A stretch of DNA of 39,779 nucleotides from an uncultured Clostridia bacterium (GCA_937919015.1 CALFPN010000057.1:1-39779), one strand, 5' to 3'; shown: positions 15,984 to 24,746, numbered from the stretch's first letter. The notes: generated by a model from the sequence alone, not told the origin. Program-made: numbers and translations.

Positions 15984-16874
15984 TTATTCTGCTTTAGGAG
16001 CTTCAGCCTTAGGTGCTTCCTGTGCAGGAGCAGCAGCGGGAGCTGCTGGTGCAGCTGCAGGAGCGGGCTGAGGAGGTCTCTTACCTGTCAGAACGCCCTT
16101 AGGACATTTGTTTGCACAGATGCCGCAAGCTTTACATTTGTCGTAGTCGATAACAGCCAGGTTGTCGATAACGTGGATAGCATCGAAAGGACAGTTCTTT
16201 TCACAGATCTTACAAGCGATACAACCAACGGAGCAGTTGGGGATAACGTTTTTACCCAGATCTTTGGAAGAGCACTGTACTTTAACTTTTTTCTTAGCGG
16301 GCAGCAGTTCGATGATGTGTTTAGGACATGCGGATACACATTTACCACAAGCAACACATTTATCTTTGTCAACGACTGCAATGCCATCAACGATTTCGAT
16401 TGCGCCGAAAGCACAAGCTTTTTTACAGGAGCCCAGACCCAGACAACCATAGGAGCAGGATTTGGAACCGCCGCCAGCCAGCTGAACAGCGAAGTTACAA
16501 TCGTCGATACCGAAATATTCATATTTATCTTTTGCTTTTTCGCAAGTACCGCCGCACTTAACGAAAGCAGCTACGGGTTCAGCGGAGGATGCTTCAACAC
16601 CCATGATCGCACCGATTTTTTCAGCAGCTGCTGCACCACCAACGGGGCAAGCATTTACGGGAGCTGTACCAGCAACGATAGCGCCTGCACAACCACCACA
16701 ACCGGGGAAACCACAACCACCGCAGTTAGCGCCGGGCAGAACTGCCAGAATTTCACCGATACGAGGGTCTTCTTCTACTTTGAAAACTTCAGATGCAACA
16801 CCCAGACAAGCGCCGAAAACAACGCCCATGCCGCCAACGCTCAGAACGGGGAATAAAATACTCATTGGATCCAT
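15984..16874 (-). CDS. rnfB: Rnf complex subunit B (iron-sulfur)
   Basis: Electron-transferring iron-sulfur subunit of the ferredoxin:NAD+ oxidoreductase. An N-terminal membrane anchor (about 5-25) is followed by the RnfB four-cysteine motif CGGCGFPGCGGC (51-62), then several ferredoxin-type clusters: cysteines around 126-154, the CVACGKCVSACP motif at 173-184, CIACKICEKNCP at 218-229 and CKACGICANKCP at 247-258. A tail of about 30 residues rich in Pro, Ala, Lys and Glu follows. It is the last gene of rnfCDGEAB, and a strong terminator follows. At 296 residues it fits clostridial RnfB. Confidence 0.95.
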   Translation of the reverse strand: MDPMSILFPVLSVGGMGVVFGACLGVASEVFKVEEDPRIGEILAVLPGANCGGCGFPGCGGCAGAIVAGTAPVNACPVGGAAAAEKIGAIMGVEASSAEPVAAFVKCGGTCEKAKDKYEYFGIDDCNFAVQLAGGGSKSCSYGCLGLGSCKKACAFGAIEIVDGIAVVDKDKCVACGKCVSACPKHIIELLPAKKKVKVQCSSKDLGKNVIPNCSVGCIACKICEKNCPFDAIHVIDNLAVIDYDKCKACGICANKCPKGVLTGKRPPQPAPAAAPAAPAAAPAQEAPKAEAPKAE

Positions 16875-16892
16875 ATTCTTTTACCCTCCTTC

Positions 16893-17471
16893 TTACAGTT
16901 TGATCAGACCAGAGAAGCCCAGGAATGCGATAGACATCAGACCAGCTGTGATCAGAGCCATAGGGAAACCATCGAAGGCTTTAGGTGTGTCATTGTCAGC
17001 GATTCTTTCACGAATACCAGCAAACAGAACGATTGCCAGTGCGAAACCAGCCGCACCACCAACTGCGTTCAGAACGGATTCGATGAAGTTGTAGCCTTTC
17101 TGCATGTTTGTTACGGCTACACCCAGTACCGCACAGTTTGTTGTGATCAGGGGCAGGAATACACCCAGTGCCTGATACAGAGCAGGTGCGGATTTTTTCA
17201 GGAACATTTCTACGAACTGTACCAGGGAAGCGATCAGCAGAATGAACGCGATGTTGTACAGGTATGTGATGTTCAGGGGCACCAGGATCAGGTTGTAAAC
17301 CAACCATGCTGCAGCTGCTGCCAGGGACATAACGAAGATTACAGCCATACCCATGCCGGCTGCTGTATCTACCTTCTTGGATACGCCGAGGAAGGGACAG
17401 ATACCTAAGAACTGGGACATTACGTAGTTGTTAACGAAAATGCCAGCCAATACTAATAAAATCAGATTCAT
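16893..17471 (-). CDS. rnfA: Rnf complex subunit A (membrane)
   Basis: Six-helix membrane subunit (192 residues) of the Rnf ion pump, homologous to NqrE and paired pseudosymmetrically with RnfE. Signatures: NNYVMSQFLGICPFLGVSKK near the start and the TTNCAVLGVAV segment near 108-118. These half-helix cysteine motifs form the intramembrane iron-sulfur site with RnfE. It sits 17 bp after rnfE and 18 bp before rnfB in the operon. Confidence 0.95.
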   Translation of the reverse strand: MNLILLVLAGIFVNNYVMSQFLGICPFLGVSKKVDTAAGMGMAVIFVMSLAAAAAWLVYNLILVPLNITYLYNIAFILLIASLVQFVEMFLKKSAPALYQALGVFLPLITTNCAVLGVAVTNMQKGYNFIESVLNAVGGAAGFALAIVLFAGIRERIADNDTPKAFDGFPMALITAGLMSIAFLGFSGLIKL

Positions 17472-17488
17472 CTATTTTCCCCTCCTTC

Positions 17489-18085
17489 TTAAGCTTTTTT
17501 GTTTTTGATGCTATTCAGTACAGCCATCATGCAAGCCAGTGTGAAGAACGCACCGGGAGCCATTACGAACAGCAGAGTTTTAGGGAATGCTTCGGGCAGT
17601 ACAGTCATACCGAATGCTGTACCGGAACCGATGAATTCACGGATCAGACCCATGCAGCCCAGAGCGATTGTGAAGCCCAGACCCATACCGATACCGTCGC
17701 AAGCAGATGCGAAGGGACCATTCTTGGATGCAAAGGATTCTGCACGAGCCAGAATGATACAGTTAACTACGATCAGGGGAATGAACAGACCCAGGGAAGC
17801 ATACAGGCTAGGTACGTATGCTTTCAGGACGAATTCAATGATTGTTACGAAAGTAGCGATAACTACGATGAAACAAGGGATACGTACTGTATCAGGGATG
17901 AGTTTTCTCAGCAGGGATACGAATACGTTAGAGCAGATCAGTACTGCTGTTGCAGCCAGACCCATACCGATACCATTGATCGCAGAAGATGTTACCGCCA
18001 GAGTAGGACACATACCGATTACCTGCATGAATGTAGGGTTTTCATCGATGATACCGTTTTTAATGATTTTTACGGGATTAGCCAT
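17489..18085 (-). CDS. rnfE: Rnf complex subunit E (membrane)
   Basis: Six-helix membrane subunit (198 residues), partner of RnfA. It begins with the typical NGIIDENPTFMQVIGMCPTLAVT segment and has VVNCIILARAESFASKNGP around 109-127; the cysteines in MCPTLA and VNCII are those expected to coordinate the shared iron-sulfur site. Its ATG overlaps the last base of the rnfG stop, indicating tight coupling. Confidence 0.95.
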   Translation of the reverse strand: MANPVKIIKNGIIDENPTFMQVIGMCPTLAVTSSAINGIGMGLAATAVLICSNVFVSLLRKLIPDTVRIPCFIVVIATFVTIIEFVLKAYVPSLYASLGLFIPLIVVNCIILARAESFASKNGPFASACDGIGMGLGFTIALGCMGLIREFIGSGTAFGMTVLPEAFPKTLLFVMAPGAFFTLACMMAVLNSIKNKKA

Positions 18086-18621
18086 CAGTTAGCACCTCCA
18101 TTCGCTGCGAACCAGTCCAAAGCTTCCTGTGCGCCGGCACATACTGCTCTGGAAGTAATTGTAGAAGATGTGATAGGAACGATCTGACCGCCGTCTTTTG
18201 TTACGGAAACAGTGCCGGATACGCCTGCGAACTGTTCATAGAAAGCGGGTTCTGTGGATTTTGCACCCAGACCGGGTGTTTCAGAGTGACCTGTTACGCG
18301 CAGACCTGTGATAACACCGTCAGCGCCGATACCTACCATTGTGTTTACAGCACCGCCGAAACCGCCGGGAGCTGTTGTGATTACATAACCACCATTGTCA
18401 GCTGCGTATACAGCTGTGATTGTACCTGTCAGTTCTACGTCAACCTGTTCAAAGGAAGAAGCTTCAGGCATAACAGCCATCATGCCTTCGTTCAGTGTTT
18501 TCTGTTCCTGAGCAGCGATGGGTTCTTTTGTGATTTCAGAAACCGCACCCAGCAGACCAGCAGCAACACCAGCGATAACCAGCAGAACGATAGCAGGTTT
18601 TACGATTGCTTTAGAGTTCAT
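18085..18621 (-). CDS. rnfG: Rnf complex subunit G (flavoprotein), atypical FMN-attachment site
   Basis: Membrane-anchored subunit (178 residues; one helix at about 9-27) with an extracytoplasmic FMN-binding domain. The GLRVTGHSETPGLGAK motif (106-121) is diagnostic of RnfG/NqrC. The covalent FMN threonine normally lies in a D-x-x-(S/T)-G-A-T context followed by hydroxyl residues. Here the aligned segment is V-P-I-T-S-S-T154-I-T-S, so the threonine is kept but the acidic residue and the G-A pair are changed. The downstream TSRAV is normal. Flavinylation may still occur, since some Lachnospiraceae appear to carry variants, but this needs a family alignment. It sits 3 bp after rnfD. Confidence 0.92.
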   Translation of the reverse strand: MNSKAIVKPAIVLLVIAGVAAGLLGAVSEITKEPIAAQEQKTLNEGMMAVMPEASSFEQVDVELTGTITAVYAADNGGYVITTAPGGFGGAVNTMVGIGADGVITGLRVTGHSETPGLGAKSTEPAFYEQFAGVSGTVSVTKDGGQIVPITSSTITSRAVCAGAQEALDWFAANGGAN

Positions 18622-18624
18622 GCT

Positions 18625-19581
18625 TTATTTCGCCTCCTTTGTTTTAGGCAGTGCACCGAAGATTGTAGGTTCTGTGAATCTTTCGATCAGAGGTACACAG
18701 CAGTTCATGATCAGGATAGAGTAGGATACGCCTTCAGGGTAACCACCGAATGTACGGATCAGGTATGTGATCAGACCGGCACCAACTGCGAAGATGATCT
18801 GGCCTTTGGGTGTTACGGGAGAAGAAGCGTAGTCTGTTGCCATGAAGATACCACCCAGCATTACACCGCCGGCCATGATTTCCTGCAGAGGCATTCTCAT
18901 GCCGTGTCTGCCGATTACGCCGAACAGGATTGCTACTGTTGCGATGTAGATTACGGGGATCTTCCAGCTGATTACATGTTTGTACAGCAGGTATACGCCA
19001 CCGATGATCAGAGCGATTGCACATGTTTCACCGATTGTACCACCGCACTGACCCAGAACCAGTTCACCCAGAGAAGCATCCAGGTGACCAGCTTTCAGCT
19101 GTGCCAGAGGTGTAGCGTATGTAGCTGCGTCAGCAACTTCCAGACCGTTGGGAACGGACCATGTTGTCATTTCTGTAGGGTAGGAAGCCAGCAGGAATGC
19201 ACGACCAGCCAGAGCAGGGTTGATGAAGTTCTGACCCAGACCGCCAAACAGCTGTTTACCAAAGATGATAGCAAATGCACTACCAACAACTGCAACCCAA
19301 ATGGGAGCTGCTGCAGGCAGGTTCATTGCCAGTAACAGACCGGTTACAACTGCGGACAGATCGCTTACTGTAACAGGTTTTTTCATGATTTTCTGGCACA
19401 GAGCTTCGAAAACCACGGAAGATACGATTGCTGCAATGATCAGAATCAGTGCAGAAATACCAAAATAATAGATACCCGCTGCTGTTGCAGGAACCAGAGC
19501 GATGATTACATCACGCATGATGCTCTGGATGGATTCTTTAGAACGCACATGAGGGGTACCGGATACTACAAAGTTAGCCAT
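18625..19581 (-). CDS. rnfD: Rnf complex subunit D (membrane flavoprotein)
   Basis: Membrane subunit (318 residues, about ten helices), homologous to NqrB, carrying covalent FMN and thought to take part in ion transfer. The FMN attachment motif is D151-A-A-T-Y-A-T157-P-L, matching the usual pattern, with Thr157 as the likely site. Other signatures: the start SGTPHVRSKESIQSIM, the NPALAGRAFLLASYP segment (121-135) and a C-terminal GYPEGVSYSILIMNCCVPLI. It lies 18 bp after rnfC. Confidence 0.95.
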   Translation of the reverse strand: MANFVVSGTPHVRSKESIQSIMRDVIIALVPATAAGIYYFGISALILIIAAIVSSVVFEALCQKIMKKPVTVSDLSAVVTGLLLAMNLPAAAPIWVAVVGSAFAIIFGKQLFGGLGQNFINPALAGRAFLLASYPTEMTTWSVPNGLEVADAATYATPLAQLKAGHLDASLGELVLGQCGGTIGETCAIALIIGGVYLLYKHVISWKIPVIYIATVAILFGVIGRHGMRMPLQEIMAGGVMLGGIFMATDYASSPVTPKGQIIFAVGAGLITYLIRTFGGYPEGVSYSILIMNCCVPLIERFTEPTIFGALPKTKEAK

Positions 19582-19599
19582 TGTTTATTCTCCCCCTTC

Positions 19600-20997
19600 T
19601 TACTTCTTTTCCGCTTCTGCTTTGGCTTTTGCTTCAGCTTCAGCTTTTGCTCTTGCTGCTGCGGCAGCTGCTGCTTTTTTGCCTGCTTCGATTTTCTTAG
19701 TCGCTCTGATGGACTGAGCCAGCTGGCGTTTTGCAGGACATTCGTAAGAGCAGGAACCACATTCGATACAATCCAGACCGTGATGTTTTACAAAGCCTTC
19801 GCCGTCGCCCTTGATTGCAAAAGCATTCAGCATGAAGGGCATCAGGCCCATAGGACAGTGATCTACGCACTTACCGCAACGGATACAGTTTCTTTCTTCG
19901 GGAATGTATGCTTCGTCTTTTGTGAAGCACAGCAGACCGGAAGTTGTTTTAACGGATGCAACATCCAGTGTGTACAGTGTGGGACCCATCATAGGACCAC
20001 CTGCGATCAGTTTTACGGGAGGGTTTTCTTCGTTGAAACCGCCGATAGCGTCAACCAGATCTCTCAGTGTCATACCGATTCTGATTTTGTAGTTACCAGG
20101 GTTTTTGATACCTTTACCGGAAACTGTTACGATTCTTCTCATCAGAGGTCTGCCTTTTTCGATTGCTCTTTCGATAGCAACAACTGTGTCAACGTTGTCT
20201 ACGATACAGCCAGCGGAAGCGGGCAGAGCACCGGATTTAACTTCTCTCTTTGTGATAGCGTAAATCAGGTGTTTTTCAGAACCCTGAGGGAATTTTGTTG
20301 TCAGAGGCTGAACAGTGATGTTGTCGATGCCTTCACATGCTTTCTGCATAGATGCAATTGCTTCGGGTTTGTTATCTTCGATACCGATAACGCCTTTTGC
20401 ATTGGGATGCAGTTTCAGCATGATCTGCAGACCTCTTACGATTCTTTCGGGTTCTTCCAGCATCAGGCGGTAGTCACATGTGAGGTAAGGTTCACATTCT
20501 GCCGCATTGATCAGGATGTGATCGATAGGTGTGTCTTTGGGAGGGTTCAGTTTTACATGTGTAGGGAAACCTGCACCACCCAGACCAACAACGCCGGCAT
20601 TTTTGATTGCTGCCAGAATTTCGTCGTTTGTCATGGTTGTGTAATCTTTACCTTCGTTGAGACCTTCGATCTCTTCCATTTTGCCGTCGTTTTTCACAAC
20701 GATAGCTTTTACCATAGCACCGCCGGGCACCAGCATAGGTCTGATGTCTACTACTTCGCCAGATACGGAAGCGAAGATAGGAGAAGACATAAACGCGCCG
20801 GATTCAGCGATTTTCTGTCCTACTTTTACATGATCGCCTACAGCTACCAGTGGATCACAAGGAGCACCGATGTGCTGGCTCATAGGGTAGAACAATTCGG
20901 AGCCTTCTTTGGGCATAATCACCTTGATGGGCTGGTCTTTTGCCAGTTCTTTCCCATCGGGAGGGTGTACGCCGCGTTTGAACGTTAAAGTTTGCAT
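19600..20997 (-). CDS. rnfC: Rnf complex subunit C (NADH-binding, iron-sulfur)
   Basis: Peripheral subunit (465 residues) where NAD+ is reduced. The N-terminal barrel-sandwich region starts FKRGVHPPDGK; the nucleotide-binding glycine motif GLGGAGFPTHVK is at 138-149. Two 4Fe-4S clusters follow: C371-x2-C-x2-C-x3-C381-P and C410-x2-C-x2-C-x3-C420-P. The last 30 residues are almost only Ala, Lys and Glu, a low-complexity tail also seen in other RnfC/RsxC proteins. It is the first gene of the operon, with a ribosome site GAGGGGG at a good distance. Confidence 0.95.
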   Translation of the reverse strand: MQTLTFKRGVHPPDGKELAKDQPIKVIMPKEGSELFYPMSQHIGAPCDPLVAVGDHVKVGQKIAESGAFMSSPIFASVSGEVVDIRPMLVPGGAMVKAIVVKNDGKMEEIEGLNEGKDYTTMTNDEILAAIKNAGVVGLGGAGFPTHVKLNPPKDTPIDHILINAAECEPYLTCDYRLMLEEPERIVRGLQIMLKLHPNAKGVIGIEDNKPEAIASMQKACEGIDNITVQPLTTKFPQGSEKHLIYAITKREVKSGALPASAGCIVDNVDTVVAIERAIEKGRPLMRRIVTVSGKGIKNPGNYKIRIGMTLRDLVDAIGGFNEENPPVKLIAGGPMMGPTLYTLDVASVKTTSGLLCFTKDEAYIPEERNCIRCGKCVDHCPMGLMPFMLNAFAIKGDGEGFVKHHGLDCIECGSCSYECPAKRQLAQSIRATKKIEAGKKAAAAAAARAKAEAEAKAKAEAEKK

Positions 20998-21457
20998 ATT
21001 ATCCCCCTCTGTTCAAAATTGTCATGTGCCTGAGACGGCACGGGTTTAAAAGTTATACTTTTATAAAAAAATAACTATAATATAACAGCAATATTTTAAT
21101 ACAAAAACAAGAATTTCTCAACAATTTCGCAGAAAAAAAGCGAAAAAACTTTTTTTCAAAAGAAATTTTCACCTAAGTTTTTCCAAAAAAGACTTCCTTT
21201 CGCAAAAAAATGCTGAAACCTGATTTTTGCACTATAATATTGCGGAAACATCCGCCGGTACAAAATTCTTTGTATGCGAATGAATCATCGTTTATATTTT
21301 ATACTTATTATCTATAAAAGTAAATGTTAATTTATTACCATAATAACGGGGCTTTTCCATTGTATTTTTAGGGATATTTAGACAAAATGCTGTAAAATTC
21401 GTTAAAATTATGATAAAATGAAAGCAATTTGAAGGAAGAAGGAAAGGAGAGGAAACG
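20998..21457. other. AT-rich divergent intergenic region between rnfC and rpoN
   Basis: No gene seen. The left part holds the probable rnf promoter and leader. The right part, 21290-21430, is very AT-rich; I see no convincing consensus promoter for rpoN, only weak TAGACA (21379-21384) and TATGAT-like boxes. I found no perfect Rex or CodY-like palindrome by eye. Confidence 0.6.
21093..21121 (-). promoter_or_regulatory. Candidate SigA-type promoter of the rnf operon
   Basis: On the minus strand TTGAGA, 17 bases, TAAAAT, ending about 96 bp before the rnfC start. The leader carries a small GTGCC/GGCAC hairpin (about 21025-21041). Confidence 0.5.
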
Positions 21458-22816
21458 GTGGAGATCTCGCTGCAATTACAACAGAAGCAAACCTTGAGCC
21501 TGCGGCAGCAGCAGTCCGTAGAGATCCTGCAGATGAATGCCCTTGCCCTTTCTGCATATGCCAGAGAGCTGGCAGAGGAAAATCCTCTGGTGGACTGGAG
21601 CGAAGGAGAGGAAGCTTTTGATCGCAGGGGGCAGGAGCTGCTGCAAAAAATGGAGTGGCTGGAAGAAGCCGATGGAGAGAACCGCAGTTTTTATCAGGCG
21701 GAACAGGAAGGGAAGGAAAGAGAAGATGCCCGCTTTGGCAGCAAGGACGGACAGAGTCTGCGGGAATATCTGATTTTCCAGATCAATATTCAAGAGATTT
21801 CGGAGGGGCATAAGGCTGTGCTGCGTTTTCTGGCGGAAAGCACAGCAGAAAGCGGATATTTGGAGGCGGATGCTCTGGAAATGATGATGGAAAGATATCC
21901 CATGAAGGAAACCACTGCCGCCCGCATCCTGAAAGAGTTTCAGTCCCTCGATCCTGTTGGAGTAGGGGCAAGGGATTTGAGAGAATGTCTTTTGATTCAG
22001 TTACGGCAGAAAGACGCGTCGGCTCTTGCTGTGCAATTGGCAGAAGCATATCTGGAAGATCTGGCGGGGAACCGCCTTTCTTATATTGCAAAACAATTAA
22101 AAACGACAACTTCGGAAATCAAAGAGGCGGTGAAAGAGATTCGCTCCTGTCAGCCAAAACCCGGCAGCGGTTTTGCGGGAGAGGAGCGGGTGGAATATGT
22201 GATCCCCGATATTCTGGTGGAGTATAAAAACGGAGAACTGGCGGTGACTGTCAATGGCGGTGTGATCCCGCATCTGACTATCAGCCATTCTTATGTGCAG
22301 ATGCTGCGGAAGGGAGCAGGTGCAGAAACGGAAGAATATATTTCCGAAAAACTGAAACAGGCGGAATGGGCTCTGCAGTGCATTGCCCGCAGGGAAAGCA
22401 CGCTGCAGCAGGTGGCGGAGTGTATCGTCCGCCGACAGAAGGTGTTTTTCACGAAACAGCAGGGGCGGTTGGCCCCCTTACGCCTGACGGATGTGGCGGA
22501 GGAACTGGGCATCCATGCATCTACCGTCAGCCGTGCGGTGAAGGAAAAGTATCTCCAGTGTGACCGAGGGGTCTTTCCTCTCCATGGGTTCTTTTCCAAA
22601 GCCATGGCGAAAACGGAAGAAGGAACGGTTTCTGCGGACAGCATCAAAGAAAGACTGAAAACCATCATCGGGGAAGAAGATAAGAGAAAACCCCTGAGCG
22701 ACAGAGAGCTGACGGAAAAGCTGGTTGCCGAAGGGGTTCAGATTTCCAGAAGAACCGTGGCCAAATACAGAGAGGCCATGGGCATTCCCGGTGCCGGCGG
22801 CAGGAAAGAATATTGA
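21458..22816 (+). CDS. rpoN: RNA polymerase sigma-54 factor
   Basis: Sigma-54 (452 residues): directs RNA polymerase to -24/-12 promoters and needs an enhancer-binding ATPase. Region I is the Gln/Leu-rich start (LQLQQKQTLSLRQQQSVEILQM). The core-binding region covers about 70-250. The helix-turn-helix is near 345-365 (LTDVAEELGIHASTVSRAV). The RpoN box SRRTVAKYRE is at 430-439, one residue different from the canonical ARRTVAKYRE. The start is GTG with an AAGGAGAGG site. No enhancer-binding partner gene occurs in the window. The next gene begins 33 bp later. Confidence 0.96.
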   Translation: MEISLQLQQKQTLSLRQQQSVEILQMNALALSAYARELAEENPLVDWSEGEEAFDRRGQELLQKMEWLEEADGENRSFYQAEQEGKEREDARFGSKDGQSLREYLIFQINIQEISEGHKAVLRFLAESTAESGYLEADALEMMMERYPMKETTAARILKEFQSLDPVGVGARDLRECLLIQLRQKDASALAVQLAEAYLEDLAGNRLSYIAKQLKTTTSEIKEAVKEIRSCQPKPGSGFAGEERVEYVIPDILVEYKNGELAVTVNGGVIPHLTISHSYVQMLRKGAGAETEEYISEKLKQAEWALQCIARRESTLQQVAECIVRRQKVFFTKQQGRLAPLRLTDVAEELGIHASTVSRAVKEKYLQCDRGVFPLHGFFSKAMAKTEEGTVSADSIKERLKTIIGEEDKRKPLSDRELTEKLVAEGVQISRRTVAKYREAMGIPGAGGRKEY

Positions 22817-22849
22817 CAGAAAAAAATATCGATTTGAGGAATATATAAT

Positions 22850-24289
22850 ATGGAAGAAATTTTTCAGATACAACTGCATAAAGAGATAGATACACCCCTT
22901 TACCAGCAGCTGGCAGAATCCATTTTGACGCTGATTTCCGATGGATATCTGCCTGCCAACAGCAAGCTGCCTCCCATCCGAAAAATGGCGCAGCATTTTG
23001 GGGTCAACTCCGTGACCATCGTTAATGCCTATAAATATTTGGAACAGAAACAGATGGTCTATTCCCGTGTGGGCAGCGGCACCTTCGTTTCCCCTTTGCC
23101 TGTGGAACATATTCCGGAGCCTGTGGCCAATAAGAATATCCGCTCCTTTGCTGATGAACTTTCTGTGGAAAATGCCATCAATTTTTCCGGCACATCCCTG
23201 CCCCATGAAATGTTTCCTGTGGACGCATTTAAGAAAGCTTTTAATGAGGTGCTGGATAGGGAAAAGGGCGGGGCCTTCAGCTATATGGACGGTATGGGCT
23301 ATGCACCCCTCCGGGAACAGCTTTGCCGCTATCTGGAAAGCTATGGCATCAAGACGACGGTGGAAAATGTGCAGGTGCTTTCCGGTGCCCAGCAGGGGAT
23401 TGATATCATTTCCAAGGTTATGGTGCATTATGGAGATGTGGTTTTTGTGGAAAAACCTACGTTTTATGGTGCCGCAGGGGCCTTCCTTTCCCGTGGGGCA
23501 AAGCTGGTGGAAGTCCCTTTGGAGGAGGATGGCATGGATATGACCATTCTGGAGGATTATCTGAAACTGTATCAGCCGAAATTTATTTATATGATGGCTT
23601 ATTTTCAGGCACCTACAGGCATTTCCTATTCCATGGAGAAAAAACGGAAGCTGCTGGAATTGGCAGAAAAATATGATACATACATTATCGAAGAGGATAA
23701 TTTCTGTGATTTCCATTACGGCAAAGAGGATATCGTGCCTTTGAAGGCACTGGATTATAAAAACCGCGTCATTTACATCAAGAGCTTTTCAAAGATCCTG
23801 ATGCCGGGGCTGCGTATCGGGTTGGCGGTTTTGCCGAAAAAAATCCATCAGGCAGTGATGGAGGCGAAATATACTACGGATATTTCCACCTCCGGCTTTA
23901 TTCAGAGGGCTTTGGAATATTATCTGCGGGAAAACGGCTGGGAACAGCATGCGGCTCAAATGCGCCGTTATGGCGGTGAAAAATACCGTAAGACCCTTTC
24001 CTCGGCGCGGAAGTATCTTTCCGGCGTGGCGAAATATGGTCTGCCCAATGGCGGGGTAAGTCTGTGGATCCAATTGCCGGAAGGCATCAATGCAGAAGCT
24101 TTCTGCAGCCGTATGCTGGAAAAGAATGTGATCCTGACCCCCGGCAGCCAGTTTGATATCAGTGGAGAAGAGGACAGCCATGTCCGCCTCAGCTTCGGCA
24201 ACCTCAGCGACGATAAGATCGAGGTGGGGCTGAAGCGCATGGGCGATACGCTGAGAGAGATGCTGAAAAAAGTTGATATTTCCCAGTAA
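22850..24289 (+). CDS. MocR-type transcriptional regulator (GntR HTH plus aminotransferase-like domain)
   Basis: A 479-residue fusion: GntR-type winged helix (about 8-75: PLYQQLAESILTLISDGYLP, then SKLPPIRKMAQHFGV) joined to a fold-type I PLP domain (about 105-475). The PLP lysine is K315 in KSFSKILMPGLRIG. Such regulators (GabR, PdxR, others) sense amino-acid or vitamin B6 compounds through the PLP domain; the ligand here cannot be inferred. It follows rpoN by 33 bp with a GAGG site ten bases before the ATG, so it may be co-transcribed. The next unit begins with a separate strong promoter. Confidence 0.9.
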   Translation: MEEIFQIQLHKEIDTPLYQQLAESILTLISDGYLPANSKLPPIRKMAQHFGVNSVTIVNAYKYLEQKQMVYSRVGSGTFVSPLPVEHIPEPVANKNIRSFADELSVENAINFSGTSLPHEMFPVDAFKKAFNEVLDREKGGAFSYMDGMGYAPLREQLCRYLESYGIKTTVENVQVLSGAQQGIDIISKVMVHYGDVVFVEKPTFYGAAGAFLSRGAKLVEVPLEEDGMDMTILEDYLKLYQPKFIYMMAYFQAPTGISYSMEKKRKLLELAEKYDTYIIEEDNFCDFHYGKEDIVPLKALDYKNRVIYIKSFSKILMPGLRIGLAVLPKKIHQAVMEAKYTTDISTSGFIQRALEYYLRENGWEQHAAQMRRYGGEKYRKTLSSARKYLSGVAKYGLPNGGVSLWIQLPEGINAEAFCSRMLEKNVILTPGSQFDISGEEDSHVRLSFGNLSDDKIEVGLKRMGDTLREMLKKVDISQ

Positions 24290-24306
24290 AAGGGGATGTT
24301 TCCGCC

Positions 24307-24335
24307 TTGACAAACGATTTGCCTGTGCTTATAAT
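24307..24335 (+). promoter_or_regulatory. Consensus SigA promoter of alaS
   Basis: TTGACA (24307-24312), 17 bases, TATAAT (24330-24335): a perfect match to the vegetative consensus, directly before the T-box leader. Confidence 0.93.
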
Positions 24336-24342
24336 CTAATCA

Positions 24343-24598
24343 TTAGCGAAAAGCCATGAAAAGAAGGAGTACGTTCCGGCAGAACTTTCAGAGAGAGGCC
24401 GTTTGGTGGGAAAGCCTCAGAAACGCGGAATGGAAGCAGTCTTTTCGATTCTCGCAAGAGAACACAGCTTTGCGGCGGAAATAGGAGTAAGTCGCAACGT
24501 ATGCCGGCGTTAACGGTTTTGAGTGACAGTGTATTTTCACTGTAACTAGGGTGGTACCGCGATTATTCGTCCCTGAACAGTAGTTCAGGGACTTTTTT
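24343..24598 (+). ncRNA. T-box riboswitch (tRNA-Ala) controlling alaS
   Basis: The conserved T-box AGGGTGGTACCGCG is at 24548-24561; its TGGT (24552-24555) can pair with the ACCA end of tRNA-Ala. Stem I is closed by CGAAAAG (24347-24353) with its complement near 24441-24447 and by TTCCG / CGGAA. In the 3' side of the resulting internal loop lies GCA (24436-24438), an alanine codon and the likely specifier. The terminator hairpin GTCCCTGAAC / GTTCAGGGAC with AGTA loop spans 24569-24592, followed by six T. Uncharged tRNA-Ala should stabilise the antiterminator and allow alaS transcription. Confidence 0.93.
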
Positions 24599-24640
24599 AT
24601 TACGCTTTCGCGTACGAAAACCTAATTTTTGAATACTATG

Positions 24641-24728
24641 CCCGAAAATGCAAAAACGAATGTTTTTGCAAAATCGGGTTCCAAGGGGATGATCCCCTTG
24701 GTGGGAGTTTGAGGGCAAAGCCCTCAAG
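24641..24728 (+). repeat. Dispersed palindromic repeat, copy 1 (alaS leader)
   Basis: Three hairpins in a row between the T-box terminator and the alaS ribosome site. First: CCCGA/TCGGG and TGCAAAAAC/GTTTTTGCA nested around GAAT (24641-24678). Second: CCAAGGGGA / TCCCCTTGG with TGA loop (24681-24701). Third: TGAGGGC / GCCCTCA with AAA loop (24710-24726). The order of GCAAAAACG, GTTTTTGCA, GGGG stem and GTGGGAGTTTG is repeated in inverted orientation after alaS (copy 2) and partly at 28622 (copy 3). Confidence 0.75.
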
Positions 24729-24746
24729 AAAAGGAGGCAAATAAAT

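Noticed and set aside
19549..20988. A 479-codon plus-strand frame antisense to rnfC
   Set aside because: Same effect: low-complexity Cys/Phe/Ser-rich translation opposite an unmistakable RnfC.
22814..22850. TTGACA and TATAAT-like boxes just before the MocR start
   Set aside because: The spacing (about 23 bases) is wrong and the boxes end at the start codon; co-transcription with rpoN is more likely.
24641..24728. Second terminator in the alaS leader
   Set aside because: The hairpins are strong but none is followed by a T-run on the plus strand; they belong to a repeat instead.
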